Below, piece by piece: positions 34,601 through 47,040 of a stretch of DNA of 64,000 nucleotides (position 1 is the stretch's first letter; every line of letters begins with the position of its first letter). The notes under the pieces are model-generated. The model ran no database searches and had not been told where the DNA came from. It saw only the letters and a list, made by a program, of their open reading frames with translations. A program made the position numbers and the translations under genes. This stretch comes from Verticillium longisporum (lineage: Eukaryota; Ascomycota; Sordariomycetes; Glomerellales; Plectosphaerellaceae): positions 3,782,001-3,846,000 of the forward strand of contig JAETXT010000002.1 in the NCBI GenBank assembly GCA_019188255.1. Direction: 5' to 3'.

Positions 34601-37600
34601 CTTGTCGCTAGACCTTTGTCGACCGGGGGGGCAGAGGACCCGTAGCTAACGAACACACAGACCTGGACGCGGCCTTGGCTGAAGGGCCGCAACGGCGATC
34701 AGTGTTCCCCCCCCCCAGCCTTCATCCCCTCGACGTCTGTTCCCTCTTCCCGTGCGCGATCCGACCTGCCTGAAGCGTCTTGCTAGGGCAGATTCTCAGG
34801 GTACCCAGATAGGCTTCCCTTCTGCCTCGCTGCCCCCATCCCTCTGGCGTTCCCCACTAGACCTGAGAGGCACAGACTTGTTGTTACAGGGGAACTGGAG
34901 GGTTGACAACGAGAGAGGTGACATCGTGTTCTGTTGGTTGCGTGTACATACCATTCTGGCGTGGTTCGCGCGACACGCAGGCCCGGTTCGTTGCCCTTCG
35001 TCGGAGGCCGAAGGGTGGGTGGGTTAGCATGCGCTTGGCTTGTTTCTGTTGGACCTGCGTCTACAGTCTGCAGTTTGCAGTCTGCATGATGCAGGTGGAT
35101 GTGGATGTGGATGGGTGATGGGGGAGGACAGAGTGCGTGTGGAGGACGATGATGGCATCGCCAGGTACATTGCAGAGATTGTGGGGGAGCAGTGATTCAT
35201 GATCGGCCTCTGGTAATACGTCTTAACCTTGACCTGACTCTGGCGCTGGGCGATTGGCGGCAGGGCATACATCATCCTCCTTGGTCTGTTGGAGACGAAC
35301 GCTACGCTACCGTCATGATCTGATGCCTCGCGAGACCGTTGGGGTCATCTCAGATAGCGTGATGTTTTTGTGTTTATGTGCGTGAGAGAGAGAGAGAGTT
35401 ATCCAGGCTAACTTGATGACACGCTAGCATTATTGACGACGATCCTGAGCCGCTAGTATGGCCGAACCAATGTGCATGGATACATGGTCAGCATGCTTCC
35501 ATATCGCGACATCAAGATATGCCAGAGAGCTGCCGCAACGGACATTGCCCAATCGATATGGAGATGTGTAACGGACGAACCCCATATACATTATACCATG
35601 TACCTCTATCTCAGGGAAGCGGGAGCACAACGCATCCCTTTGAAAGAACCCATGCCCTGGCATCCCCACGTCGGACGTTGCCTTCTCCCCACTTCAGTGT
35701 TGCCCCAGGCCCCCCCAGTATGTGTCCTTGAGCTTGACCATCGTCTGCAAACATTGAAACGACGTGGCGTGCTTATATCGCACCCTCGCCATTGCGTGAA
35801 CATGGGAGCAAAGGACGGGGAACCTAGCTCCTCCATGTCTGGGGCTTATTTTCCACGATGCTACCGTGTGCGTCCATCGTAGAACCCAAGTCGGAAGATC
35901 TTTTTATTATGAAGAAAGAAAAAAAAAATCCGAGTGAAACGACATGTATGTACACCCTCTCGTAGAGGGCGAGATCTGCTCGCAGATGCAGAGTGATGCA
36001 GCGATGCAGCGATGCATGAGGCAGGCTCGTCTTGGCTTCGCACGTTTTATGCACATCCACCCCCCCTCCTCTTCCACCCTCCATCATCTTTCATTGAGGC
36101 ACACCATGCTTCCCATCTCGGCCTTGCCTTCATCATGGACGGCACGAACGACTCCATCTTTCTCTATTCGACCACCCACTTTGGGCCCCATCCACCTGGG
36201 CCATCGTGCCGAGAGGGGATCCCAATGTGCCCAGAGCGATGAGCGTGCCAGCCCGCATGTCGAGAATCGCCCGGCGGCATCGGAAGTCTGTTCCACTGCA
36301 GCTCCCTCGTCGACGGCAGGAGGTTCGTCTCTGCAAGGAACCGACGTGTCAGAAAAGCAATATCCCCAGAGGAAGGCCAGCGGCCGGTCCATTCGCCCAC
36401 CCAACCACACACCCCAACAGCCGAGTCGTGGGTGTGCATGTGCGCGCGTTCATGTGTGTGTGTGCATGTTCTACGCATGACATGACAGAATGTGCCACCC
36501 TTCACAGCACACAGCACACAGCACACGAGCTCTTGACAGGAGTTGTGCTCACATCCTCTCCCACCGACTGACTCTTCTTGATCGCTTGGCGGCTGATTGA
36601 TGTGCGAAAGAGCCAGGAAAGAAGATCCACCGAGAACCCTCATCCTACGAGCAGTCTCTCCGCCAGACACGGCAGCACAGACGTCGCTGCGATCTCCTCG
36701 CCAACGCGCCATGTCTGTTCTCTCCACCTAGGATGGAGATGGACAGACGAGAAGAGGAGAGGCCGAAGGCGCAAGGCACCCCAACATCTGCGCCGAGACA
36801 AGAAGACAGAACGAGCGAGCGAGAGAGGCTCAAGTGCCTTGGCCCCATGGACCCCATCAATTCCCCCTCCGATGTGAGACCTGAGCCTGTTTTTTTGCCC
36901 GGCCCCTGCACCCCTCTCAGGACCCTGGAACCCTGGAACCCTGGACGCCCATCGCCGCTAAGAGGGTTCACCTTTGTCCACCAGGCTGCGCAAGCGGGAG
37001 TACAGGCGAGGTACTTTCGAGGTACGAGCGAGACTTGCTGTATGTCCCTCGCTCGGTCGTTTGCCTTACCCGACGCGCTGCTTAACTCGATCACCGAGAC
37101 ATTGCACCTTACCTGTTCTCCCCCAAAGAGGCACGCTCGACAAGACGTCTTACCCAGCCAGCTGAGCGCCGCGGCACGTTTGTGCTATCAGCAGACGTGC
37201 GTGGGTCGTTCTCAAAGCGTGGCCGCTGAGCATGTCTTGAATTCCTTCGCTGGAAGACGGCCGACTGTGGCGCGCGCCGATATTCACGTCACATCACCTT
37301 GCCCAGCCTTATTATGGGCATCTTCAAGTTTACTTTTACAGTGGACACGCCAGTAAATGGAGCCGCCCCCCTCTCGGGCTGCCCCAAGACAAAACAGACG
37401 CGCGCCATGCGCAGGTGAGACAGATGGCTACTCTAGGTACGGTAGACAGAGAGACAGATAGCTTAGTGTCTCCAGTCAGTCTCCAGCAGAAGCCAGCGTG
37501 GGAGTGGTTGCAGTCAGAGAGAGCATCTCGGTCTCCCAGCGAATGAGCTTAGCGACAAGGTCGACGAGATCGGACGATACGAAATGCCATGGGCTCGAAA

Positions 37601-37689
37601 GGGGAGCATCTCGCATTTCGCATCTCACATCTCGACAAGTGGTCCCACTCACACATCCACACAGACTCAGGCTGAGCGTGAGCGACCTT

Positions 37690-37727
37690 GAATGAGGGTC
37701 GAATGGGGGTCGAATGGGGGTCGAATG
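37690..37727. repeat. 11-bp tandem repeat, about 3.5 copies
   Basis: Unit GAATGGGGGTC (first copy GAATGAGGGTC) at 37690-37700, 37701-37711 and 37712-37722, plus GAATG. It lies inside the gene-poor region; no function suggested. Confidence 0.85.
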
Positions 37728-39308
37728 TCCAAGGTGATGTGTAACGGTGGAGGATGACATGACTGACTGACAGACCCTCACACCACCACCAGCAGGTTTC
37801 ATGCTGTTGAAGCTTGGTGTTGTTTATTTGTTGCCTTGTCTGGCCCCATCACCCCATAGTTCGCTGTGCCGTCTCAGCCACCGATCTCCATTGCCTGCCA
37901 CGGGTGTTCACCTGCGTGGGCTGGCGCCGAACACTGACAAGAACATACATGGAGCCTCATCGCCCCCCCTCGTCCTCTCACCATCTCCTCCTGAGAGCCA
38001 TCTCCTGGAGACTGACGGCACCCCCCCTTGGCAGCAAGCACACGAACCACTGACGGCACAGCGTTAGGTGACACTGCTTGAACGCGCCGCATCTCCTTGT
38101 CGCTCGCCGTGGCTCGCCGTAATGTCCCGCTTCCCCGGGAGAAGCGAGCCGAAGAGCTGGCCACGCCCCGAAGAGCCGACAGGTCCTGGACCGGCCTAGA
38201 ACGCCAATTCCGTGCCTCCCACCCACCTCCCCTTCCGTTCGCCTTGGCGGACGGGCGATCCCTGACGTCGCAGTCTCTTCTCCAGTGTTTCTCCGTTTTC
38301 AAGGTTTCAATGACAGGACCCTGCTGGGTCTCTACAGGTCTCCCTCTCCCATGCACATGAGAGCATATTCCAAGGACGGGAACGAATGACACGAGTGCGA
38401 AGATGCAAAACAATAAATCCTCCAACACAGACGAACTAACCACCTTGCCTACGTGGGCCTTCCCCCCCCCGGCAATCCCCGTTTTGGGACGGCCTTCTAG
38501 GTTTGAAATTCGACAATATACCTCACACGTACATGATTGAGCCGCAGCGAAAATGGCACCATTGCGTCCGCTCCGAGGTAGTCCCAGGGTTTTTTTTTTC
38601 GTGCTAGCTCACACGCCGTCGCCGTTTTCTTTCGCCCGCCATGGCGAGATTTTGGCCGTCGGAGCAGCCTCTCGCTATAGTTGGCGGCAAACAACATTAA
38701 GAAAGGACAAGCCGAAACGGCCTGGCCCGCGCTATTGTTTGCGCACGCGCGTTTACATGTGCACTTGCAACGTCATACATGGTACAGGGGAAACTCTACT
38801 TGTTCAATCCCGCCCGTCATTTTACCTTTCCGTTTCGCCCGCGCCGCCCGCCGCCCGCCGGAAGTAAGTACTTGGTTAGAAAAAACATCAAAAGTCGAAG
38901 AAAACGCAACGAGGTCCGTTGGCGGCCCTGATCGTCGCTCTGGTCCTCCGTCCCACATATGATGGGAAAGCCCGATTCATGACGCGCAGCGCTGCCTCCG
39001 CGCCGAGAGCGGGGGTTTTGGGTTGGGGCTGGGTTATTTTGTGAATTTTCGCGGGAGCATCACTCTTCTTGCTTGGGTGATGAAATACGGAGTTTTCGAG
39101 TCGCAAATGTTTCGGGTCTCAGGCTCTCTGTGGGGGTCCGATCTTCAATTCTTGGGGCTCTCGGCCTGCGGTCTTATGCTATGCCGTACGGCCTGCCCTT
39201 CGTCTCTCGTCTGTACAGTGCTGCCGCCTGCAAGTTTGTCTCGTCTATACTAGCGACTGGCAACCTTTACTGCGCGCCCACCCCTCTCTTTACTGTACTC
39301 CTGCTTCT

Positions 39309-39329
39309 CCCCCCCCCCCCCCCCCCCCC
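39309..39329. repeat. 21-base C homopolymer
   Basis: Uninterrupted run of 21 C, the longest homopolymer in the window. Its true length is uncertain if the assembly has homopolymer errors. Confidence 0.9.
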
Positions 39330-41240
39330 TCCACTCAGTGAGCGACACTAGAGCAAGCTGCGCTTCTGAAAGGGGCCCAGGACGACGGTGGGGGGAGGGA
39401 GTGCCGATACAATCGCACAGCAGCAAGGTAGCCCACGTCTGAGCGTGCATGACGCAGCGATTGCTTGCATCGAGCATATATGTACTGTACTGGGGGGGGC
39501 GCGGGCCTGGATGGAGGGGAGGGGAAGGGGGGGTTGGTAGTACTCGTAGTGCTGCTGCTTGTTGCGGCGTCGTTGCTGTCATCTTGCGTGTGCACTTTTA
39601 CCTTTTTTTGATTTTGATTTTTTTCGTGGAGCCAGCCAGCAGGCAGCGAATCGGGCGGGCCATTCCTGTATGGTTCGTACGAGCACCACAGACGTGCAGC
39701 ATGTGCGTCGTCCGTTTCGGAGGCGGGACGCGGGGGGCCAGGGAATAAGGACGAGGGGGGCTTGAGGGGGAGGATGGGGATGGGTGCTTCGCGCGGGGGT
39801 GCGGCCGTTCGGGCTTGCCGCTCTCCAAGTCTGGGCTTTTTTTGCTTCTATTTCTGCGACGTATGTGTGTGTTTGTTCTCAGTCTCGTCCGGCCCGGAGG
39901 GAGCAGCCCGCATTCCGGGGTTGCGACGAGTGTGGTGGCCTGCCTTGCGTTTTTGGGTCCTCTCTCTCTTTTTTTGTGTGAGCCATCACATGTCAAGTGC
40001 AGGACTGGGAGGAAAAGGGGGGTGTGGGCGGCATGACGGCCATGGCATCACGGAGATGCAGAGAGACAGAACTGCGCGTCTTTGGCTACACTTTGGGGAC
40101 GTTGCGCCCGACACGTAGGCGACTTTCAATCATGCTGTCCGCAGGCCCGAGGAGAAACGGTATCGGACCGTTCAGAGGAGGGTGCAGGAGTACATGGTAC
40201 AATACACTTTTGCGACGCAAGCCATACATGTATAATGTATATGTAGGTATACCGGGACATGGACATGGATGACATCAAGGTTGAGACGTGCGTCTTTCGA
40301 AAGGCGACCATTGAAGCTTGTGTGCGTTATATGGTATGTTCCGCCCAGGAGGGACGGCAATTTGCCAACCGGTATCCGAAAGATAAAGTTTGACGGGACA
40401 TCTCAGCGGAGCCAGACGGCGTCAACGTCAGGCGGCCCGTCGCCTCCCGGAACCAGCCTCTGTCGGACAGGGTCCGTTCGCTCGTGCCGTGGACCTCGGA
40501 CACGACGGAGCAAAACGGGGCCGGGCGAGCGGCCGTCAACTCGCTGATACGGCGTGGGCTGGCGTGTCGATCTCGGCACCACCACCGTCACTTCTCAAAC
40601 CCTGGATCTCAACCCTGCTGCTGCTGGAGGGTAGCGGCAGCAAACACCCGTTTTGCGACACTGGTGCGAGTCGGGTGGCGTGGGGAGGTGGGCTGAGGAA
40701 TACGACTTTTTGGCTGAGTCTGGGCGCGTCGTTGACACACATGGCCGTGGTTGGCTGTGCCGTTCATCTTTGTTGTGGTTGATCCAGCCGTCGTCACTGA
40801 TGCAGTGCAGTCTCGGCAGGATGGGAATAAATGCCCGTGAGACGCGCCCACCCACACCTCTGCGTCCCGATGCGGCCCCTTGCTCGAGCGGGCGTTCCTG
40901 TGTAACACGGGAGACAGACTTCGAGTGTCTGATGGTGTGCAGGCAGGTCAAGTAGGCGGAAAACATGCTGTCGTTTCCCGCTCTCATGTTGATCGTAGCT
41001 GGAGGGGCAGAGGAACTCTCTCTACCTTGGGTGGTGATGGTTTTGTGACAGACACAAAGGTCAGACAGCTGATATCCAAGCTCTCGACGCAACGAGTTGA
41101 GCATACTAAGGATTCATTGACTGGCTTCAGGTTCCTATTCAAGCTCTGAACCTCCCATGCGCTGTCTCAAGCCACGCGCTGGTCCCCGTCCCTGCTGTGC
41201 ATCTCTACCAGTATCATCTGCAACAGTAGCAGAACCAAGC

Positions 41241-41359
41241 ACATACGACCATACCTATTGGAAAACTTGGGATCCCGTCCGCTCTCCCCTAAATAAGCCA
41301 ATAAGGGCCGGATCAGTAGTTGGGTGGGTGACCACCAGCGAATACCTGGTGTTGTATGT
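41241..41359 (+). rRNA. 5S ribosomal RNA
   Basis: About 119 nt. The ends ACATACGAC and GTTGTATGT pair as helix I with one G-U. The body contains the fungal 5S landmarks: ATACGACCATA at the start, TGGAAAAC, GATCCCGTCCGCTC, then AGCC and the highly conserved AGTAGTTGGGTGGGTGACC, ACCAGCGAAT and CCTGGTGTTGTATG. A T5-G-T5 stretch right after the end is an RNA polymerase III terminator. The internal control region lies inside the gene. Dispersed single 5S genes are usual in Pezizomycotina. Helix II/III positions differ from the common fungal type, so it may be a variant copy, but all pairing ends are intact. Confidence 0.95.
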
Positions 41360-41370
41360 TTTTGTTTTTG
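41356..41370 (+). terminator. RNA polymerase III terminator of the 5S gene
   Basis: Oligo-T run (TGTTTTTGTTTTTG) overlapping and following the 3' end of the 5S gene. Confidence 0.8.
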
Positions 41371-43473
41371 CTGAGGGGAGGTTGGTAACGAGTTCCTGCG
41401 ATATCCGGGCACTTTTTGCATACAACACCACCTCGCGGACATGCAACTCTGCCCCTGACTTTTTGCCCAACGCCCCTGAACGGTGTTCGGGTTTCTCATG
41501 ACTTGTCAGAATGGAAAGGCGAGAAAGAAAAAAAAAACTCGGCTCACAATCGCGTCTGAGACAAGATAGACGAACCATCTCCACCCCCATCAAGCATAAA
41601 AACCCGAAAACACTGACGGAGAAGCCAAGATTGGCGATTGCTACCTATATCACGATGCGCAAACTTCAAAGAAAACGGACCGCGGACCACGGTCCAGACC
41701 ACCCGTCCCTCTAGCCTCATCGCCCACCCCTCATCGGCTAACCGATGTGCCTGTCGAGCCGCACCGTTTATGTCGTCACTTCCGGTCCCTCAGCTTCAAG
41801 CCACAACTAGGACACTTCCGGCCTCAACAGGGCGAAGCTAGCTGTGGCGCTGCCGTCTGGTTCTCTTTTCTTGTTACAAGTACGAGACAACCCAGGTGGA
41901 GAGTGAGGAACCCCCCGACTCATGAGGGCCTCGAGAAGAGGAGTCAGGAAGGTGGTGGATCGTCGGCTAAGACACCTTCGGCAGCAGGCGCGAGGCGAGC
42001 ACTGCAAATCGATGGCTCCCCTCTTCCGATGGGAGGGAATTTTTCGTGCCGGCCGATTCAAGGGTCTCCGGTCGTTCGTTGGTGAAGAAACAACACACAA
42101 TGCCACGAGACATCCAGGGGAGGGGGGGGATGCAGTGTGGCGAAGACGAGGCACGAGGGAACAGGGGGCTATGGAATGTTGGGGGTTTCTATCTTCGCTC
42201 TCATGGCATCCCGAAGCGGTCCCGCGTGCCTATTGCCGCCTCGTCAAGCCATCAACATTCCACAAACGCCCCCCCGGGCCAGGAGAACCTTCAGATGAAA
42301 CCGGCCACCATTCCTCCTCCTGCCACTGACCCTCCCCCAACAGCGAGAGTCGGAAGGCAAAGGCCAAGAGAACAGTGAGCCCACAGCCCTCAGTCCCCTC
42401 GTCTTCTCCAGCGAACCCATGCCCAAGCCCGCCTTGTCACCTCGTTCTAGAGCCCGCTCATGACAAGCGCCACCGGGAACCTGCATCCCACATCGTATAG
42501 GCCTCACGGGGACAGACAAACACACAAACGCGCACACATGGACGACCAAAGGCCCAAAGGACCAAGAAGGCAAAAAGCCGCCGCCAAAACTCAACGCTCC
42601 CCCTTCGGCTCCGAAGCGCCGCCACCGACCCTCTTGGCGAGACATTGCGTCTGCCGTCGACGCCGCGAACGGCTTAGCGATCAGCGCACGTCACCCATCC
42701 CTCCCGCAGCGCGAGCTCCATTTAAAATCCGAGACACGTCCAAGCCATCCCGCGTCCGTCTCCGGCGTCGCCCGTTTTCGGCAGCGCTGGGAGGTGGTCA
42801 ACACGAGAGCAGAAAAGAGCAGGCCCCTCCATCAGCGTGAACTAGCTTCCGTCGTAGTGGCAGGTGTCGAAGCATGACCAATGAGCCTTAACGCAATCGC
42901 AGCGCGTCGATCCGCCCTAGCTTGAAAGCTTCTGGATGGTGGAGGGGGCGCTTCGCTTCTTCGCGAAGATGGCTTATTCATGTGGGGTACGAAGCGAGAC
43001 ATAAGCAGCGCGGAGACGGAGGGGGGGGGAGGAGGCGAACCGTTGTGCCGAACCTTCTGTTTGCGGAAGACACTGGGGAAGAGAGAGAGATATCGTGAAA
43101 GGGCAGGGGATTGAGAACCCCCCGCCCGGTGGTATTAAGGTTTCCTATCTCGTCCGAAGACGTTGAGAAGCTAAAAATGCCCATGTTCGCTCCCTCGGAC
43201 CATCTCAGCTTGCTTGCATCTGTTTTGCTAGGTTCCTGAAGTCATGTCATGAGTAGGACAAAGAAGAGAATAGCCAAGTTCGGATGATGATCACGCAACC
43301 GTACTTGGCTTACGACAGCGTGACTGGCAAAGAAAGGAAGGAAGAAAGGTGGCGAAACCATGTGGAGGAACATGTCATGTTCTCCCGGCTCTTGAAGCCA
43401 CGGGTTCGAAGCCGCGGGATAGCCAGGTGGAGATAATAATCGTAATTCGTCAGACTCGTGAACTGCGGCAGAC
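41360..43473. other. Intergenic region between the 5S gene and the uncharacterised gene
   Basis: About 2.1 kb with no recognisable protein or RNA gene. The segment 43395-43415 contains GGGTTCGAAG, but no flanking tRNA arms can be drawn. Confidence 0.55.
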
Positions 43474-44769
43474 TCAGACTTTGCCTGCCAAGTGGAGAAT
43501 GTTCTCCCGGATGGCATCAGTCAGTTCGCCCTGGCCGGTGTAGACGTAAGCCACCGTGTTGGTCCAGGCTTCCGGATGTGGAAGCGGAAGATCAATCACG
43601 TCGCCTTCGCGAACATGGCCAGAGACAATGAGGGCAGCGAGCACGGGAAGGTGTGCGCGAGCATACTCGAGGTCTGGGATGCATTAGCACTTGATGCCTG
43701 AAAACAAACAAAGTCGGCGTAACTCACGAACGGGCACTGCTGTGCTGGAGGCACGGAGTGCTCGAGATTCCCGGATGGAAATTGGGAAGTTGCCTTCTGT
43801 AGGGGATTGCAGTCCATGCCGAGAGATGGCTGAGGAGCGTCGCCCAGCCGTGGCGAGTGTTCGCCGGTGGGCTGGGCTCGACAGCTCTGCTTGGGACGCA
43901 CGGCGGAAACCTGGCGTAGATTGCGTTCGCAAGGGCTCTGGGATGGTAGATCGCAGCTCAGTCAGGTCAAACTCGCGCTGGATGAGGAACGGCTTCCTAT
44001 CAATATTGCGAGGGCGGACGCGTGCTCGGACAACCGAGTGACGTCGAGGCTGCTGGCCCGGGTTGGGCGAGTGCTTAGGCGCCTCATCCGTGTTGGAGTG
44101 TTCTGAGGCAGTGCTGGCATCTGATATCCGGCGAAGAGCTACCGCATTGACAAAGACGTCGGCGTTCTTTGCGTCGCCATAGTAGACGTGACCCCATGCT
44201 CGAAGGCCCTCTAGGGAAACTGGTTGCGTGGCTTTGGATGCTCGGCGTGCGTTGAACGGAACGGATTGTCTGCGGTCACCATCGTCTGAGAGGCCAGCTA
44301 GTAACATGGACCGAGTTTCTGCCACAAGGGTCTGCCGACGAGGAAATGTGGCTCCCGGTGAAGCTGGTGTGGGAGGCTGTGGAAAAGTCCGTCGAGCACT
44401 GGGCAGTGGTGAAGTCGAGGCCGAGGAGATATCTCTGGGGGCCAGAAGGCCCTCGGTAATGGGAGAGAGAGGCCTCGATACACAAGCAGATCCTGGCGGA
44501 GACGGCTCGCCCTTTTGTTTGTCCTGTCTAAGCCGTTGGTCGAACCGATCCACCATGGCCCGCTCATGCTGTCTCATGAGGCCATCGTGCGATCCGGTGG
44601 GATAGACAGGGGTTGGCAGAGTCTTGGGCGACCGCGGGGCGGGAGAGTAAATGTGGTTGTGGCGAGGAATCGTGAGCGGAGAGCGAGGTGTGCCATCGAG
44701 GCTATAGTGAGGAGTCCATAATGGTGTCAGGGTAGGACGGGGTCGAGTATCCATGGGAGTTGTCGCCAT
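43474..44769 (-). CDS. Uncharacterised conserved-type fungal protein
   Basis: Two minus-strand exons, 44769-43728 and 43673-43474, joined over an intron with GTGAGT donor, GCTAAT branch-like site and CATCCCAG acceptor; 413 aa. The first 180 residues are disordered and Pro/Ser/Arg-rich. Blocks that look folded are LEGLRAWGHVYYGDAKNADV, VRARVRPRNIDRKPFLIQRE and, across the junction, EYARAHLPVLAALIVSGHV, VIDLPLPHPEAWTNTVAYVY and GQGELTDAIRENILHL. The C-terminal block is reminiscent of the helical half of a BTB-type domain, but I would not assert that. An alternative acceptor (TTTTCAG at about 43704) would bring a stop in soon after, so the one used is preferred. Function unknown. The leader upstream is GA-rich on the coding strand's complement. 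Confidence 0.8.
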
Positions 44770-46017
44770 GCTGGGCCGATGATGAAGAATGAATACCGAA
44801 AGGTAATATTGTGTGAACGCGAGCGGCGGACGGGTTGAGAAAAGAGGCAGGAATGGCAGTAGCAGAAGATGATGGTAAATTCCAGGCAGTGGCTTAATAA
44901 TGATCAGGGGTCAGGGGAGAGGGGGTTGTGGAGGAATGTGTGGAATGGTGGCTTGGAACGAGACTGTTCCTTGAGGCGGGAGAGAGGGTTAGATGTAGGG
45001 GCGCCAAAATAGGAAAGGAGGAAGCAAGAGGAGGCAAATGGAGAAGAATAGGGCTGCTGGCTGAGAAAAGGGAGAGAGAGGCAGCGGAAGTGAGCTGGGT
45101 CGCGCGAGACCAAGTATATCATGTAACGGGATTCTTTCTTCTGGTTTCGTTGACGCAGGCCTTCCCGGCTCGATCGTGGGCCAGTGGCAGTGGTCGCTCC
45201 GTGGTACTAGTCAGACTACCCGGGTCCGTCTCAAATCGTCTCGTGTCGTCTTCAGGTAGGGGGGCGGGCAGAGTAGAGGCAAAGAAAGAGGCGGAGAGCG
45301 AGAGAGTCAGAGTCTGCGCCAGAGCCAGAGCCAGAGGCAAAGCCAGAAGAAGCCAAAACAAACCAGAGCAGAAACGTTCATGGCCGGGCGGCACCACTAC
45401 TACGACAAGCTCGACCTTCCGTGTCGGCCGCCGCCACTACGACGACGACAACAACGGCTAAAATGACGAGGGTGACCGGGCACAAGGTGAACAGATCCTT
45501 TCTCTGGCACGATCCACCAAAGCACATTGCAGTGCCGGGGCTGGTGGAAATGAAAGGACAGGCCCAGGGGAGGAGGCCCAGGGCGGCGGCTGGTGCGCTG
45601 GCAAGCCTGGCGGCGTCAAAGTGTTCAAAGAACAAGTCCGGCAGAAAAAGAAGGTGAGACTTGAGGTGCCTTGGACCAAAGGGCCGAGCCAAGAGAAAGG
45701 AGGGCCCCTGCCAGGCGCCGGGGGCCGGCATGCTGCTGTTGTCGTCAACTCTGACGTGACAAAGGAGAGGCGGTTGCGGTTGCGGTCAGACGGCGAGGAT
45801 GTCTGGAGTTGCTGGCAACGCTGGGCGTCCATTGGCTGCGCTGGCTGCATTGGCTACTTGATGGTGGCAGAGAACAAAGGAATTGATATGAGCAGAAGTG
45901 GGAGCAGGCGGGGGCGGCAGCCACCAGGAATGCCTGTCGAGCTGTCGAGAGGGGACGCCAGGGAGAACAAAGAAAAAGAAGGTCGGTCGTGTAGGTAGGC
46001 TGGTGAGTCCGTTCCTT

Positions 46018-46102
46018 CTGACGACTGGTGTCTGACGACTGGTGTCTGTCTGGCGTCTGTCTGGCGTCTGGTATCTGGCGTCTGGCGTCTGGTGTGTGTC
46101 TG
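46018..46102. repeat. Nested short tandem repeat (CTGACGACTGGTGT / CTGGCGT)
   Basis: Two copies of a 14-bp unit CTGACGACTGGTGT followed by two copies of CTGTCTGGCGT and then several CTGGCGT-like heptamers. It lies about 0.95 kb upstream of the GWT1 start codon. Confidence 0.85.
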
Positions 46103-46949
46103 CAGGGAGTCCACCCCACCCATTTTCTGCTAGCATATCGAGAAGAAAAGGGCGATTGTCGATGTCGGTCGATCAGGGCCGCGAACGGCCATCCAAATCA
46201 ACGGCTGGCTGAAGATCGGTTCCGGTCACAAGGCGAGGTGTGTGGGTGCTGCAGTTCCCCCAAGGTGCTCTGAGGTGGAGCAGAAAGAAGCATCGATGAT
46301 GATGGTAACCGATATGATGATCGCGTACTATTGATGTATAATTCATGCTCGGCAATCATTGCACCGTTGAAGCAAAGGAATGATGATGCCGATGTCCCTT
46401 GCTTTGGTTCTTGTCTTGTTGATGGTAGTGTTTGGGGTGGACTTGACCCATACCATTCGATAGTCTGTCGATTGGCGACGGGCAATTGTGCGATCCGCGT
46501 TCCGTGTGGCTGGGGGGCAAGGGCCACATGCCATGGAGCTGTGGCTGAAGAGTGTACAAGTACATGCAAACATGGTAGCCTCGTCCTCTTCGGGCAACCG
46601 TCAAGCTCGATTCGACGCATCCCTGTACGTGGTCAAAGGACGTCTCCTCATTGGCTCTGGACGGGTAGCTTTCGACGGAGCTTGCGGCAGGCGCCCGGGG
46701 GCAAACCACCCAACGTGTCAATCTACGTATGCATGTCAGTAGCGGGCTACACTACAGCCTTCCCCTCCTGATTTGAGCTTCAACGCTGGGAATCATTCCC
46801 CCCTTCGACATAGCCCAGTCTGTCATATGCCTATCTGACAGCTGGCCTCACCTTCTTTATTGCTTCGGCACCAAATCACAGCCGAGACTTTCGTTTGCAA
46901 ACGTCACGATCCCTCTCACTCTGAACGCCATGTTTCGAGCCTCTTAGAA

Positions 46950-46990
46950 CACCACCACCACCACCACCACCACCACCATCATCATCATCA
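46950..46990. repeat. (ACC)n(ATC)n microsatellite in the GWT1 leader
   Basis: About ten ACC triplets followed by four ATC triplets, ending about 50 bp before the GWT1 ATG, hence probably in the 5' UTR. Confidence 0.9.
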
Positions 46991-47040
46991 CCAAAACCAC
47001 TAGAGCAAACTAAGAACGGACCTCCCAGCCCACCGCCAAC

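Larger units (their letters stand above)
31697..41240. other. 9.5-kb gene-poor region downstream of GT2
   Basis: No recognisable protein domain or intron-exon model. The stretch is marked by many long G or C runs (for example 33598-33608, 34497-34508, 34707-34716, 39309-39329), a GA repeat near 35386 and several short tandem repeats. The longest open frames (minus 32176-32946, minus 37874-38443) are Pro/Ser- or Arg-rich without similarity I recognise. Confidence 0.6.
44770..47040. other. Divergent intergenic region upstream of GWT1
   Basis: About 2.3 kb. Contains the GA/CT-rich leader of the minus-strand gene (to about 45350), a tandem repeat at 46018-46102 and the GWT1 leader with (ACC)n(ATC)n. 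The open frame at 44928-45461 is leader-like, not a gene. Confidence 0.55.

Noticed and set aside
37874..38443. 189-codon minus-strand frame
   Set aside because: No domain or sensible start; composition like the surrounding non-coding DNA.
43395..43420. GGGTTCGAAG resembling a tRNA B box
   Set aside because: Flanking bases do not form a T stem and no other tRNA arms are present.
44928..45461. 177-codon plus-strand frame upstream of the uncharacterised gene
   Set aside because: Low-complexity GA-rich sequence complementary to the leader of the minus-strand gene.
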